Positions 1 through 7,422 of a stretch of DNA of 50,765 nt are shown one piece after another. Made by a program: the position numbers and the translations under genes. Under the pieces are notes generated by a model, which had not been told where the DNA came from, did not search any database, and was given only the letters and a program-made list of their open reading frames with translations. The stretch is from Nitrospirota bacterium (lineage in GTDB: Bacteria > Nitrospirota > 9FT-COMBO-42-15 > HDB-SIOI813). Position 1 is the stretch's first letter. Each line of letters opens with the position of its first letter. The DNA lies in the NCBI GenBank assembly GCA_016212215.1, contig JACRGV010000077.1, forward strand, positions 1-50,765, given 5' to 3'.

Positions 1-63
1 ACGTACTTCGGCTATTTCCTCATGGGCGAATTCTCTGCCACGATATCTGACCGCCATCTCCAT
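1..63 (-). CDS. Partial 5' end of a gene, possibly DUF4338/DruA-like
   Basis: A reading frame opens at an ATG at 63 on the minus strand and runs off the window edge after 21 codons (MEMAVRYRGREFAHEEIAEV then R). The opening resembles what I remember of the N-terminus of DUF4338 proteins (annotated as Druantia DruA-like and often found near mobile elements), which begin with ME-x-x-VRYRGR. Only 21 residues are visible and there is no clear ribosome binding site, so this is a memory-based suggestion. It is divergent from the unknown ORF beginning at 140. Confidence 0.4.
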   Translation of the reverse strand, partial: MEMAVRYRGREFAHEEIAEVR

Positions 64-139
64 TCATCATGTTGTACCATAGATGGCAACCAGAACGCAA
101 GTAGTTTTTTCGTGTCACCACGCCTCACTGAAGGGTTAC

Positions 140-463
140 ATGGCTACTATTATTCTCGTTGACCGCATAGGCGTAAACAGCCGAATTGAGAGCATGGCAA
201 AAGATGTACATGGTACAATTATTCAAATGAGTGCGGGATATTGGCCGAGACAAGTTGCCCAAGTATTGAACAAAACATTTGGATTTAAGCACGAGCTGAT
301 TCACATGGACGACAGCAATACAGAAAAATATTTGCGCAAAGCCATTCGGAAAGTTCCTTTAGAGCAATTTATCGGACTGTCCGAAAACTTTAGAAATCAG
401 TATGTGAGAGAAGAACAACCGCAATTCAATGTGCTCGACGAAAATTTTGAAGACGACGAATGA
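140..463 (+). CDS. Hypothetical protein, 107 aa
   Basis: The open frame extends upstream to an ATG at 83, but the segment from the ATG at 140 (MATIILVDRIGVNSR) looks like a natural globular start, so I place the start there. A weak AGGG lies about 6 bases upstream. The protein has a beta-strand-like N-terminus, a mixed middle with a GYWPRQVAQVLNKTFGF stretch suggesting a helix, and a very acidic C-terminus ending ENFEDDE. I do not recognise the family and see no signal peptide or membrane segment. A hairpin-rich stretch follows it. Confidence 0.5.
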   Translation: MATIILVDRIGVNSRIESMAKDVHGTIIQMSAGYWPRQVAQVLNKTFGFKHELIHMDDSNTEKYLRKAIRKVPLEQFIGLSENFRNQYVREEQPQFNVLDENFEDDE

Positions 464-481
464 GCAACAAATATTAGGTGA

Positions 482-555
482 TTTCGGGGACACTGGAATT
501 CCGGAGACATTATATCGAATTCCCCGGATTATGTATGGTACGCAAAGGGGAATTT
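482..555. repeat. Inverted-repeat/REP-like hairpin element
   Basis: The stretch contains AATTCCCC at 518-525 and GGGGAATT at 547-554, plus an upstream CGGGGACACTGGAATTC that can also pair with GAATTCCCCG. The phrase with GGGGACA and AATTC recurs in inverted form near 17230-17300. It may act as a terminator for the ORF ending at 463, or be a remnant of a REP element of the kind mobilised by IS200-like (RAYT) transposases. No transposase is present in the window. Confidence 0.4.
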
Positions 556-614
556 GATTTGCATGGTTATGGGCGTATCTTTTAATCGAATATCTGATTT
601 TTGTAGCACAGTTT

Positions 615-965
615 TCATAGATTGATTTTATTATATTCTTTATTATGATACAAGAAAACTTTATTGAGGATTATTATTTCTGTTATCCCGCAAAATAAGA
701 GTAAGAATGTTAATGGCTCCGGTACCTGGGTTATTGTCTCTGTTGGAGTAGCAATAAAACCATGGTCGCCATTTCCCCAGTACCTTCCAACGATTTGTCC
801 GGCATTATTTACTCCATGGGCTGAGCTCCATACTGCGCCAGGATAATCTATCGTATTAAAAGAATAATTTGATGCAAAGCAGTATGGTGGAGCATAGTTC
901 AGTATCAGGATAATTATAAAACACACTATTAATCTTACAGGTCTTATATTCATTTTCAGTGTCAT
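615..965 (-). CDS. PEP-CTERM mini-protein with one HAF-type repeat, 116 aa
   Basis: The start is set at the ATG at 965 because GGGAGGG lies 5 bases upstream; longer in-frame starts lack one. An N-terminal hydrophobic segment ends around a CFASN cleavage site. The core reads SFNTIDYPGAVWSSAHGVNNAGQIVGRY (split: SFNTIDYPGA, then AHGVNNAGQIVGRY), matching the HAF repeat of extracellular proteins. The C-terminus has TQVPEP followed by a hydrophobic stretch and a Lys-containing tail, the layout of a PEP-CTERM exosortase signal. Known PEP-CTERM proteins are exported and processed by exosortase, which is not encoded here. With a single repeat it is unusually short and may be an internally deleted relic of a longer multi-HAF protein. 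Confidence 0.65.
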   Translation of the reverse strand: MTLKMNIRPVRLIVCFIIILILNYAPPYCFASNYSFNTIDYPGAVWSSAHGVNNAGQIVGRYWGNGDHGFIATPTETITQVPEPLTFLLLFCGITEIIILNKVFLYHNKEYNKINL

Positions 966-1313
966 AAGCCCTCCCATGGTTATTGTTATGATGGCGATTA
1001 AATCATAAGTCAGGGACAACCATTGGTCAGTGTGACTCGATAGAATCTTTCCTGATTTTTATCATATAACTTCTGCAAATCTTGTATAATATAATACCCA
1101 TGCTGAAACGTCTTTTGACAGGGCTTATCCTTGTAACCTACTTGTTTTTAACCCTGTCAGGGAAAATGTACCTGATATAACTTATTTAAATAACTACGGC
1201 CGTGCCCCGCCTGCATAGCATTTCCTTATTTCTAAATCAAATCATATTTTAATTAATTTCAGGCTTTCAATTTTATATTTTGATAACCCTATGGCTATGT
1301 GCGGAGCTTACAA
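966..1313. other. Intergenic stretch with no assignable gene
   Basis: I see no convincing gene. A 26-codon plus-strand frame (1100-1180) would encode a hydrophobic peptide but lacks a ribosome binding site. GACAGGG near 1119 and CCCTGTC near 1153 could pair as an inverted repeat. The rest is AT-rich. Confidence 0.4.
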
Positions 1314-1469
1314 ATGAAAAAGTATATGTTTTTTATATTTTCAGCTTTATTGACCCTGTTAATCTATAGTTCAAAGGCCCTTGCAGCAGGGGAGTGCGGT
1401 CTGTCATGTTGTCTTGCAGGTGCTGCAACTTCAGGGGTGACGCTTGCAGGGAGATTTGGTCTTTCGGTA
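1314..1469 (+). pseudogene. Truncated 5' fragment of a secreted/outer-membrane protein gene
   Basis: An ATG at 1314 with GGAG about 8 bases upstream begins a convincing signal peptide (MKKYMFFIFSALLTLLIYSS then KALAAGE). The following AAGECGLSCCLAGAATSGVT and AGRFGLSV look like the mature N-terminus of a family I recall as roughly 300-residue outer-membrane or transporter-like proteins. At about 1469 the frame stops making sense and becomes the antisense of the M23 peptidase 3' end, reading on to 1658. The genuine gene has therefore lost everything after about codon 52. It is convergent with the intact peptidase gene and abuts its stop codon at 1473. Confidence 0.55.
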
Positions 1470-1472
1470 AAA

Positions 1473-2351
1473 TCACTTCTCCCGCTTATCCAGAAGCGAT
1501 GCCGGGTTTACCCTGGCACCGTTAAGTCTCATCCCCCAGTGCAGATGCGGGCCTGTGGCCCTGCCGGTACTTCCAACCTTTCCGATGACCTCTCCCTTTT
1601 TGATGGGCTGTCCCTCTTTTACAAGGATGTCCGAGAGATGAAAATACATGGAAAATAATCCAAGCCCATGGTCAATAACAATACTCTTTCCGCTGAAGAA
1701 GTGTTCACCGGTAAATATAACCCTGCCATGATTGGCTGCACTTATGGGTGCCCCCCCGGATGCAGAAATATCCACGCCGCTATGCGGCTTCCTCGGCTCC
1801 CCGTTGATAATCCTTCTCAAACCGAAGTCCTCCGATAGTTCACCCTCAACCGGCAGAATAAAATTCCCCTGCCAGAGATGTCCCTCTGTGATGATTCCCC
1901 AAATCTTTGCTATCTCCTCTTCTTCGAGCTTTATCCTTTTCAATGTCTCCTCATCCGGCTCTGCCTTTTCCTTTGGAACAGTCAATTCCTGTTTCCCGAA
2001 CCCGGCAGAAATAACCTCAATCCCGTAATCCTTTTTTATCTCTGCACCCTTGTCATCTTTAAGAGATAAAGAAAGTGGATATTGTCCTTCTTCTGTTTCC
2101 ATATCAACGCCCGCTAAGGCTGAGTAATAATCAGTGCCCGCCTCCGTATAAAAGCGGATGGGTTTATTGAACAGGCTTCCGGAAATATTATCTTTTCCCG
2201 GCTCTGCCTTCACTGTAATAAGAATTATATCCCCCTGTTTTATCTTGTCCGGTTTAACAGATACATTCAGAGAAGGCTCAGCAAAGACAGGGGTTGAATA
2301 AAGAAGTGATATGAGGATTAACAAATAAACAACAAGACAGCTCTTCACCAT
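1473..2351 (-). CDS. M23 family metallopeptidase (LytM domain), 292 aa
   Basis: Peptidoglycan endopeptidase of the lysostaphin/LytM family, acting in the periplasm. Residues 1-24 form a signal peptide (cleavage after PVFA). Residues 25-115 look like a beta-rich domain, 125-150 a charged helical linker, and 162-286 the catalytic domain. Zinc-site residues are visible: H190 and D194 in HSGVDIS, H238 in YFHLSD, and H269 and H271 in GPHLHWG, so it should be catalytically competent. It is the last gene of the rimP-pnp operon direction, 28 bases after the M16 gene. Its 3' end abuts a truncated foreign-looking fragment on the other strand, but its C-terminus (NPASLLDKREK) looks complete. Confidence 0.9.
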   Translation of the reverse strand: MVKSCLVVYLLILISLLYSTPVFAEPSLNVSVKPDKIKQGDIILITVKAEPGKDNISGSLFNKPIRFYTEAGTDYYSALAGVDMETEEGQYPLSLSLKDDKGAEIKKDYGIEVISAGFGKQELTVPKEKAEPDEETLKRIKLEEEEIAKIWGIITEGHLWQGNFILPVEGELSEDFGLRRIINGEPRKPHSGVDISASGGAPISAANHGRVIFTGEHFFSGKSIVIDHGLGLFSMYFHLSDILVKEGQPIKKGEVIGKVGSTGRATGPHLHWGMRLNGARVNPASLLDKREK

Positions 2352-2379
2352 GGTTAATGAGTTATTTCTTTTGTGTTTT

Positions 2380-3648
2380 TTAGATTCTCAACAGGCCGTC
2401 GGGAATTTTTTCCCTGCTGACCGGGCCGAGGACTACAAGGGAGAGGTATTCAGACTTAAATAATTCATCTGTAAGGTGTTGTACCTTTGCAGGGGTTATC
2501 TTCTCAATTTCACTGATTATCTCTGCCGGCGAACAGTATTTACCGAGGTACATCTCGTCTCTGGCAAGACGGCTCATCCTGTTGCTTGTACTTTCAAGAC
2601 CCAGCATTAGGTTACCCTTCATCTGGTTCTTAACCCTCTTCATCTCATCTCTGGAAATCCCGCTCTTTTCTATCTTACGTATCTCTTTCATAACAAGTTC
2701 CAGCACCTTTGGAAGGGCCTCGACGCTTGTACCTGCATAAATATTCAAAAGACCGGCATCTGTAAATGATGCAACATAAGAATAGATAGTATAAACCAGT
2801 CCCCTTTTTTCCCTTACCTCCTGAAACAAACGGGAACTCATACTGCTGCCAAGGATTGAATTCATCGCGTAAAGGGCATACCGGCTTTTGTGGCCCTGTG
2901 GTAATCCCATAGTACCAAGACAAAAGTGGACCTGCTCTGTTGTCTTTTTCTTTGTTAATATTCCGCTTTTAAGTGAAGGTGGAATACGTTTATTTAAGGA
3001 ACCCGGATTCCTGAATTTCCCGATGCTCTTATTAAGGAGCTTTATAAGTTTTGTAAATTCAAAATTGCCTGCTGCTGATATTACAATATTATCAGGATGA
3101 TAGTGCCGGCTTATATATTTAATTAATCCGTCTCTCTTCATACCCTGAATAGTTTCAACAGTCCCGAGGATAGACCGCGCAAGGGGATTCCCATCCCATA
3201 CCATCATGGAGTGCATATCGTGAATGAAGTCTTCAGGGTCATCCTCTACCATCTTAATCTCTTCAAGGATTACCTGTTTTTCTTTTTCCATCTCCTTCTT
3301 TAAAAATGCGGAGTGGAGAAAAATATCAGATATTATATCAATACCCTTTGACAGATGTTCATCAAGTATCTTGACATAAAAGGTAGTGCTCTCTCTTGTG
3401 GTGAAGGCATTTAGTTCACCCCCTATAGAATCAATCTCCATTGAGATATCATGGGCACTGCGATGAGATGTCCCTTTAAAGAACATGTGCTCGATAAAAT
3501 GGGACATCCCGCTCTCTATATCAGACTCATCCCTTGAACCGACACCTACCCATATACCGAGAGATACTGATTTTACCGAAGGTATCTGTTCAGCAACAAC
3601 TCGAATACCGTTATCGAGATGTATTTTTTTGTATTCTATGTCGTGCAC
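2380..3648 (-). CDS. M16 family zinc peptidase (processing-peptidase-like), 422 aa
   Basis: Length and sequence fit the single-chain bacterial M16 peptidase usually found next to pnp (YmxG/PqqL-like). The inverted zinc motif HFIEH (H50, E53, H54) lies in the N-terminal half, with the downstream glutamates around EKQVILEEIKMVEDD supplying the distal ligand. The second inactive M16 repeat follows, with the typical R/Y stretch (REKRGLVYTIYSYVASF). No signal peptide is visible, so it is probably cytoplasmic. It follows pnp, from which it is separated by a G/C palindrome and a TTCACTA heptamer run. Confidence 0.9.
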   Translation of the reverse strand: MHDIEYKKIHLDNGIRVVAEQIPSVKSVSLGIWVGVGSRDESDIESGMSHFIEHMFFKGTSHRSAHDISMEIDSIGGELNAFTTRESTTFYVKILDEHLSKGIDIISDIFLHSAFLKKEMEKEKQVILEEIKMVEDDPEDFIHDMHSMMVWDGNPLARSILGTVETIQGMKRDGLIKYISRHYHPDNIVISAAGNFEFTKLIKLLNKSIGKFRNPGSLNKRIPPSLKSGILTKKKTTEQVHFCLGTMGLPQGHKSRYALYAMNSILGSSMSSRLFQEVREKRGLVYTIYSYVASFTDAGLLNIYAGTSVEALPKVLELVMKEIRKIEKSGISRDEMKRVKNQMKGNLMLGLESTSNRMSRLARDEMYLGKYCSPAEIISEIEKITPAKVQHLTDELFKSEYLSLVVLGPVSREKIPDGLLRI

Positions 3649-3656
3649 CTGAAAAT

Positions 3657-3702
3657 AACCCCATCCCCACCCTAACCCTCCCCTTGAAGGGGAGGGAATA
3701 AG
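3657..3702. repeat. G/C-rich dispersed palindrome, copy 1
   Basis: CCCTCCCC-TTGA-GGGGAGGG hairpin preceded by ATAACCCCATCCCCACCCTA and followed by AATAA. The same unit, including flanks, recurs at about 19155, 37713 and 43187, and related units lie elsewhere. Sits between pnp and the M16 gene. Confidence 0.85.
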
Positions 3703-3713
3703 GACGTTTAACT

Positions 3714-3744
3714 TCTATTCACTATTCACCATTCACTATTCACT
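3714..3744. repeat. Heptamer repeat, TTCACTA family
   Basis: Four consecutive seven-base units (TTCACTA, TTCACCA, TTCACTA, TTCACTG) just downstream of the pnp stop codon. Confidence 0.85.
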
Positions 3745-3747
3745 GCC

Positions 3748-5859
3748 TTATTTCCCCTTCTCGTCCTCGATACCCCGCTCCTTCAGTGCATCTTTCCTGC
3801 TGAGGCGTATCTTTCCCTGTTTGTCTACCTCTAAGACCTTAACAAGTACTTCATCGCCTTCTTTTACAACGTCGGTTACCTCTTTAACCCTGAAATCCGC
3901 CAGTTGAGAGATATGGACGAGGCCGTCGGTATTGGGAAGTACCTCTACAAAGGCGCCGAACTCCATGATCTTCTTAACCTTGCCGAGGTATATTTTACCT
4001 ACCTCAACCTCCTCAAGTATCTTCCCTATAATATTCATTGCCATATTGGCAGACTCTTCGTTCTGCGATGCAATATTGATGATGCCTGCATCATTTATGT
4101 CTATCTTAACACCCGTCTTCTCAATAATACCTTTGATCACCTTACCGCCGGGGCCGATAACCTCACCTACTCTGCCGGGCTTTATCTTCATGGTATAAAT
4201 CCTTGGTGCATGAGCCGACAGTGTGGTGCGTGGAGATGGAATTGCCTCAAGCATCTTGCCTAAGATGTGAAGCCTGCCGTCACGTGCCTGCTCAAGTGCC
4301 TTTCTCATTATCTCATGTGTTATGCCGGCAATCTTGATGTCCATCTGTATAGCAGTTACACCGGTAGCAGAACCTGTCACCTTAAAATCCATATCTCCGA
4401 GATGGTCTTCAAGACCTAAGATATCCGAGAGTATAACTACATTATCCCCTTCTTTTATCAGCCCCATTGCAATTCCGGCTACCGGCGCCTTTATAGGGAC
4501 ACCTGCATCCATAAGAGCAAGTGTACCGCCGCAGACTGTAGCCATTGATGAAGAACCGTTTGATTCAAGAATATCAGAGACAATCCTCAGGGTATATGGG
4601 AACTCCTCTTTAGCTGGGATTATGGGCTTAACAGCCTTCTCAGCCAGCGCCCCATGACCAATCTCCCTGCGGCCAGGGCCGCGAAGCGGTTTTGTCTCAC
4701 CGACGCTGAACGGCGGAAAATTATAATGGAGCATAAATGCCTTTGTTGACTCACCTTCAAGTGCCTCAATAAGCTGTTCATCATCAGCAGTACCAAGGGT
4801 TACAACTGCAAGGCTCTGTGTCTCACCCCTTGTGAATAACGCCGAACCATGCGTCCTCGGCAAAATACCTACCTCACACGTAATCTGTCTTATGTCGGTC
4901 GTACCCCTGCCGTCTGCCCTTTTCCCTTTAAACAGTACCATATTCCTCATCTCTCTCTTTTCTATATGATGGAATATAATCCTGATATCCCTGCTCTTGT
5001 CCCCTTCCTCTCCAACAGGATTGATCTGTGAAAGTACATCTCCGAGTATCAGGTCCAGAGTAGTCTGCCGTTCCGACTTATTTGGAATAACGAGGGCATC
5101 CAGTACCTTGTCAAGACACAATCTCTCCACACTGGACAGAAGCTCCTCATCTAATGCCGGTACAGCAATCTGAATCTTTTCTTTCCCTGCAAGTCTTCTA
5201 AGTTCAATCTGTGCGTCTATCAGCTTCTGCATCTCTCTGTGGGCAAGGCTGATACCATCCAGTATGGTATCCTCATGAACCAGCTTTGCAGCGCCCTCTA
5301 CCATCATCACAGCATCTCTTGTCCCTGCTACAACAAGATTCAACTCACTGCTCTCAAGTTCATTGAAACCTGGATTTATTACGAACTGCCCGTTAATTAA
5401 ACCGATCCTTACTGCACCTAATGGGTTATCATAAGGAATCTGAGAGATATAAAGGGCCGCAGATGAGGCCATTATACCGAGCAGGTCTGATGTATAACTG
5501 AAATCAGCAGATAATACAGAAGAGATAATCTGTGTATCATTATAGTATCCCTCAGGAAATAACGGCCTGATGGGTCTGTCTATAAGCCTGCTCCTTAATG
5601 TCTCCCTTTCTGTAGGCCTGCCTTCTCTCCTGAAGAAACTCCCCGGTATCCTCCCGACTGAGTAAAATTTTTCCTGATGGTCAACCGTAAGCGGCAGGAA
5701 GTCTATACCTTCCCTCGGTTTTTTACCTGCAACAGCAGTTGAGAGGACTACGGTATCTTCATACCTTGCAACTACAGCCCCATCCGCCTGTTTAGCCATC
5801 CATCCGGTTTCAAAAGTTATTTTTTTACCGCCAATCTCAGTCTCTATTTTATGTATCAT
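3748..5859 (-). CDS. pnp: Polyribonucleotide nucleotidyltransferase (PNPase), 703 aa
   Basis: Phosphorolytic 3'-5' exoribonuclease of mRNA decay, normally a homotrimer in the degradosome. The order is that of full-length PNPase: first RNase PH core (1-220, with GRIPGSFFRREGRPTERETL), helical linker, second RNase PH core (310-540, with FTRGETQS and GRREIGHGALAEKA), KH domain (about 560-610, GPGGKVIKGIIEKTG) and S1 domain (about 618-690, GKVKKIMEFGAFVEVLPNTD). The length is normal. A GAGAGGT lies upstream of the ATG. It follows rpsO in the conserved rpsO-pnp pair. Confidence 0.97.
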   Translation of the reverse strand: MIHKIETEIGGKKITFETGWMAKQADGAVVARYEDTVVLSTAVAGKKPREGIDFLPLTVDHQEKFYSVGRIPGSFFRREGRPTERETLRSRLIDRPIRPLFPEGYYNDTQIISSVLSADFSYTSDLLGIMASSAALYISQIPYDNPLGAVRIGLINGQFVINPGFNELESSELNLVVAGTRDAVMMVEGAAKLVHEDTILDGISLAHREMQKLIDAQIELRRLAGKEKIQIAVPALDEELLSSVERLCLDKVLDALVIPNKSERQTTLDLILGDVLSQINPVGEEGDKSRDIRIIFHHIEKREMRNMVLFKGKRADGRGTTDIRQITCEVGILPRTHGSALFTRGETQSLAVVTLGTADDEQLIEALEGESTKAFMLHYNFPPFSVGETKPLRGPGRREIGHGALAEKAVKPIIPAKEEFPYTLRIVSDILESNGSSSMATVCGGTLALMDAGVPIKAPVAGIAMGLIKEGDNVVILSDILGLEDHLGDMDFKVTGSATGVTAIQMDIKIAGITHEIMRKALEQARDGRLHILGKMLEAIPSPRTTLSAHAPRIYTMKIKPGRVGEVIGPGGKVIKGIIEKTGVKIDINDAGIINIASQNEESANMAMNIIGKILEEVEVGKIYLGKVKKIMEFGAFVEVLPNTDGLVHISQLADFRVKEVTDVVKEGDEVLVKVLEVDKQGKIRLSRKDALKERGIEDEKGK

Positions 5860-5982
5860 TATTTGTTACCTCTCTTTTTTAAGTTGTTATTCCCGCATGG
5901 TTTAACACATGATTAAACATATAACTAAACAGGGAATGGATATGACATAGTTTCTGCAAGTACCGCCGCATGGTAGTATGGA

Positions 5983-5998
5983 GCCTCAAAACTGAGGC
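5983..5998 (-). promoter_or_regulatory. Hairpin in the rpsO-pnp spacer
   Basis: GCCTCA-AAAC-TGAGGC forms a perfect 6-bp hairpin in the otherwise empty 228-base spacer between rpsO and pnp (5860-6087). It lacks a U tract, so it is not a standard terminator. In enterobacteria the corresponding spacer carries an RNase III processing stem used for PNPase autocontrol; whether this smaller stem has such a role is a guess. I see no gene in the spacer. Confidence 0.3.
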
Positions 5999-6087
5999 CC
6001 CATATCCGGTATCAGAACTATTACCTTTTGCACAACGATATTTCTCAGGACTCATAATTTCGAAGTGAAGATATATAAGGCAATGCA

Positions 6088-6357
6088 CTATTTTCTCAAA
6101 CCAAGCCTTGCAATAACATCAGTGTACCTGACCGGCTCAGTATTCTTAAGATACTGGAGCAGTTTTCTCCTCTGATTTACCAGCTTTAAAAGTCCCATCC
6201 TTGAATGATGATCTTTCTGATGGACCTTAAAGTGTTCAGTAAGATAGGCTATCCTGTTGCTTAAGATGGCAATCTGTACTTCAGGAGAACCTGTGTCAGA
6301 GGTGTGCCTGGAGTATTCCCTGATAATGTTTTGTTTTACCTGTTTTTCAAGACTCAT
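6088..6357 (-). CDS. rpsO: 30S ribosomal protein S15, 89 aa
   Basis: Exactly family length. The hallmark segments [32 protein letters not shown] and YLK are all present. S15 binds 16S rRNA at the central-domain junction and helps assemble the 30S platform. A GGGAGGG lies about 7 bases upstream of the ATG. It lies between truB and pnp, the conserved context. Confidence 0.98.
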   Translation of the reverse strand: MSLEKQVKQNIIREYSRHTSDTGSPEVQIAILSNRIAYLTEHFKVHQKDHHSRMGLLKLVNQRRKLLQYLKNTEPVRYTDVIARLGLRK

Positions 6358-6409
6358 GCTAAAAATCCCTCCCTTTTAAAAATACATTATTCATTTTAAT
6401 TAATTGGCA

Positions 6410-7336
6410 TTATACCAGAACTCTTTCAACTTTTAAAACATTTTCACCATGAATGTTTATTATCTCATCACTATTGTAAAGAGATATCCCTATAGAAAGA
6501 AGTTCCCCCTCACTTCCCGTTATCCTTATCCGGTTATCCTTACTAAAATTACCACTTATCGTTTCTATGGCATCTGTAGTTATTGACCTGCCGTTCCTTA
6601 CCGCACCCTCCCATGAACCCTTTACCTTAACACAAGGCATCCATGCAATCATCCCTTCTAAACTAATAAGTTTTGATTCAATCTGACCTGTTTTCCTAAG
6701 TCCCTCCACCTCGTCAAGGGTTACCGAATCCTTTATATTAAAAGCACCGGAGGCAAGCCTCTCAAGTCTGTGAGTATGTGCACCAACCCCAAGATATTCT
6801 CCAATATCATTACACAGTGTCCTTACATAAGTCCCTTTTGAACATACAACATCAAACTTTACAAACCTCTCCGAATAATCAAGGAAGTTTATCTCTCTTA
6901 TATTTATTTCACGCGGCTCTCTTGCTATCTCCTTGCCTTTCCTTGCCATCTTATAAAGAGGTGTGCCGCCTATTTTTACTGCTGAGTACATAGGCGGAAT
7001 CTGTTTTATTGTACCTGTAAATTTTTTAAAAGCCTCCAGTATATTCTCTTTAGTAATATTGAAATCCTTTACCTCTTTTATCACAATGCCGGAGGCGTCC
7101 TGTGTATCTGTAACCTCCCCCAGCTTCATCACAACCCTGTATTCTTTTTCAGATTCCGATGTATACCGGGCAAGCTTTGTTGCCTTCCCGATACATACAC
7201 AAAGGACACCCGTTGCGTCAGGGTCAAGTGTCCCTGTATGGCCTATCTTCTGTATCCCAAGTATCCTCCGCAATCTATCAACCACATCATGCGATGTAAT
7301 CCCCTTTGGCTTATTAATTAAAAGCAGGCCATCCAT
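6410..7336 (-). CDS. truB: tRNA pseudouridine(55) synthase TruB, 308 aa
   Basis: Makes pseudouridine 55 in the T-loop of tRNAs. The ATG at 7336 (MDGLLLINKPKGITSHDVVD) gives the normal N-terminus; a TTG five codons upstream is less likely. The catalytic aspartate is in GHTGTLDPDATGVL (about residue 38). KGTYVRTLCNDIG is the conserved RNA-binding segment, and the last about 80 residues resemble the small PUA-like domain. It lies between nrnA and rpsO. The upstream spacer is a large heptamer hairpin. Confidence 0.95.
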   Translation of the reverse strand: MDGLLLINKPKGITSHDVVDRLRRILGIQKIGHTGTLDPDATGVLCVCIGKATKLARYTSESEKEYRVVMKLGEVTDTQDASGIVIKEVKDFNITKENILEAFKKFTGTIKQIPPMYSAVKIGGTPLYKMARKGKEIAREPREINIREINFLDYSERFVKFDVVCSKGTYVRTLCNDIGEYLGVGAHTHRLERLASGAFNIKDSVTLDEVEGLRKTGQIESKLISLEGMIAWMPCVKVKGSWEGAVRNGRSITTDAIETISGNFSKDNRIRITGSEGELLSIGISLYNSDEIINIHGENVLKVERVLV

Positions 7337-7356
7337 GTTATTTCCAATCAAGTGAG

Positions 7357-7422
7357 CAGTAAACAGTAAGCAGTTAGCAGATAAAAACCTTCCTTTTACT
7401 GCTTACTGCTTACTGTTCACTG
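7357..7422. repeat. Heptamer repeat arranged as a long hairpin, CTGCTTA family
   Basis: Left arm 7357-7380 and right arm 7399-7422 are 24-base inverted repeats matching at 22 of 24 positions, each built from CAGTAAG / CTTACTG-type units, with an 18-base loop. The right arm includes the last codons and stop of nrnA (stop at 7410-7412). Confidence 0.8.

Noticed and set aside
1100-1180. 26-codon hydrophobic plus-strand ORF
   Set aside because: No Shine-Dalgarno and no comparison to support it; noted only in the intergenic entry.
3714-3744. CRISPR array in the regularly repeated intergenic DNA
   Set aside because: The repeats are contiguous heptamers without spacers and no cas gene is present.
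4322-4657. Long plus-strand frames across pnp, infB, groEL and the fibre genes
   Set aside because: Shadows of strong minus-strand genes with matching codon bias; their products show no natural domains.
5879-6088. 69-codon minus-strand frame between rpsO and pnp
   Set aside because: Composition is unlike the neighbours, it has no ribosome binding site and it fills a known non-coding spacer. I treat it as chance.
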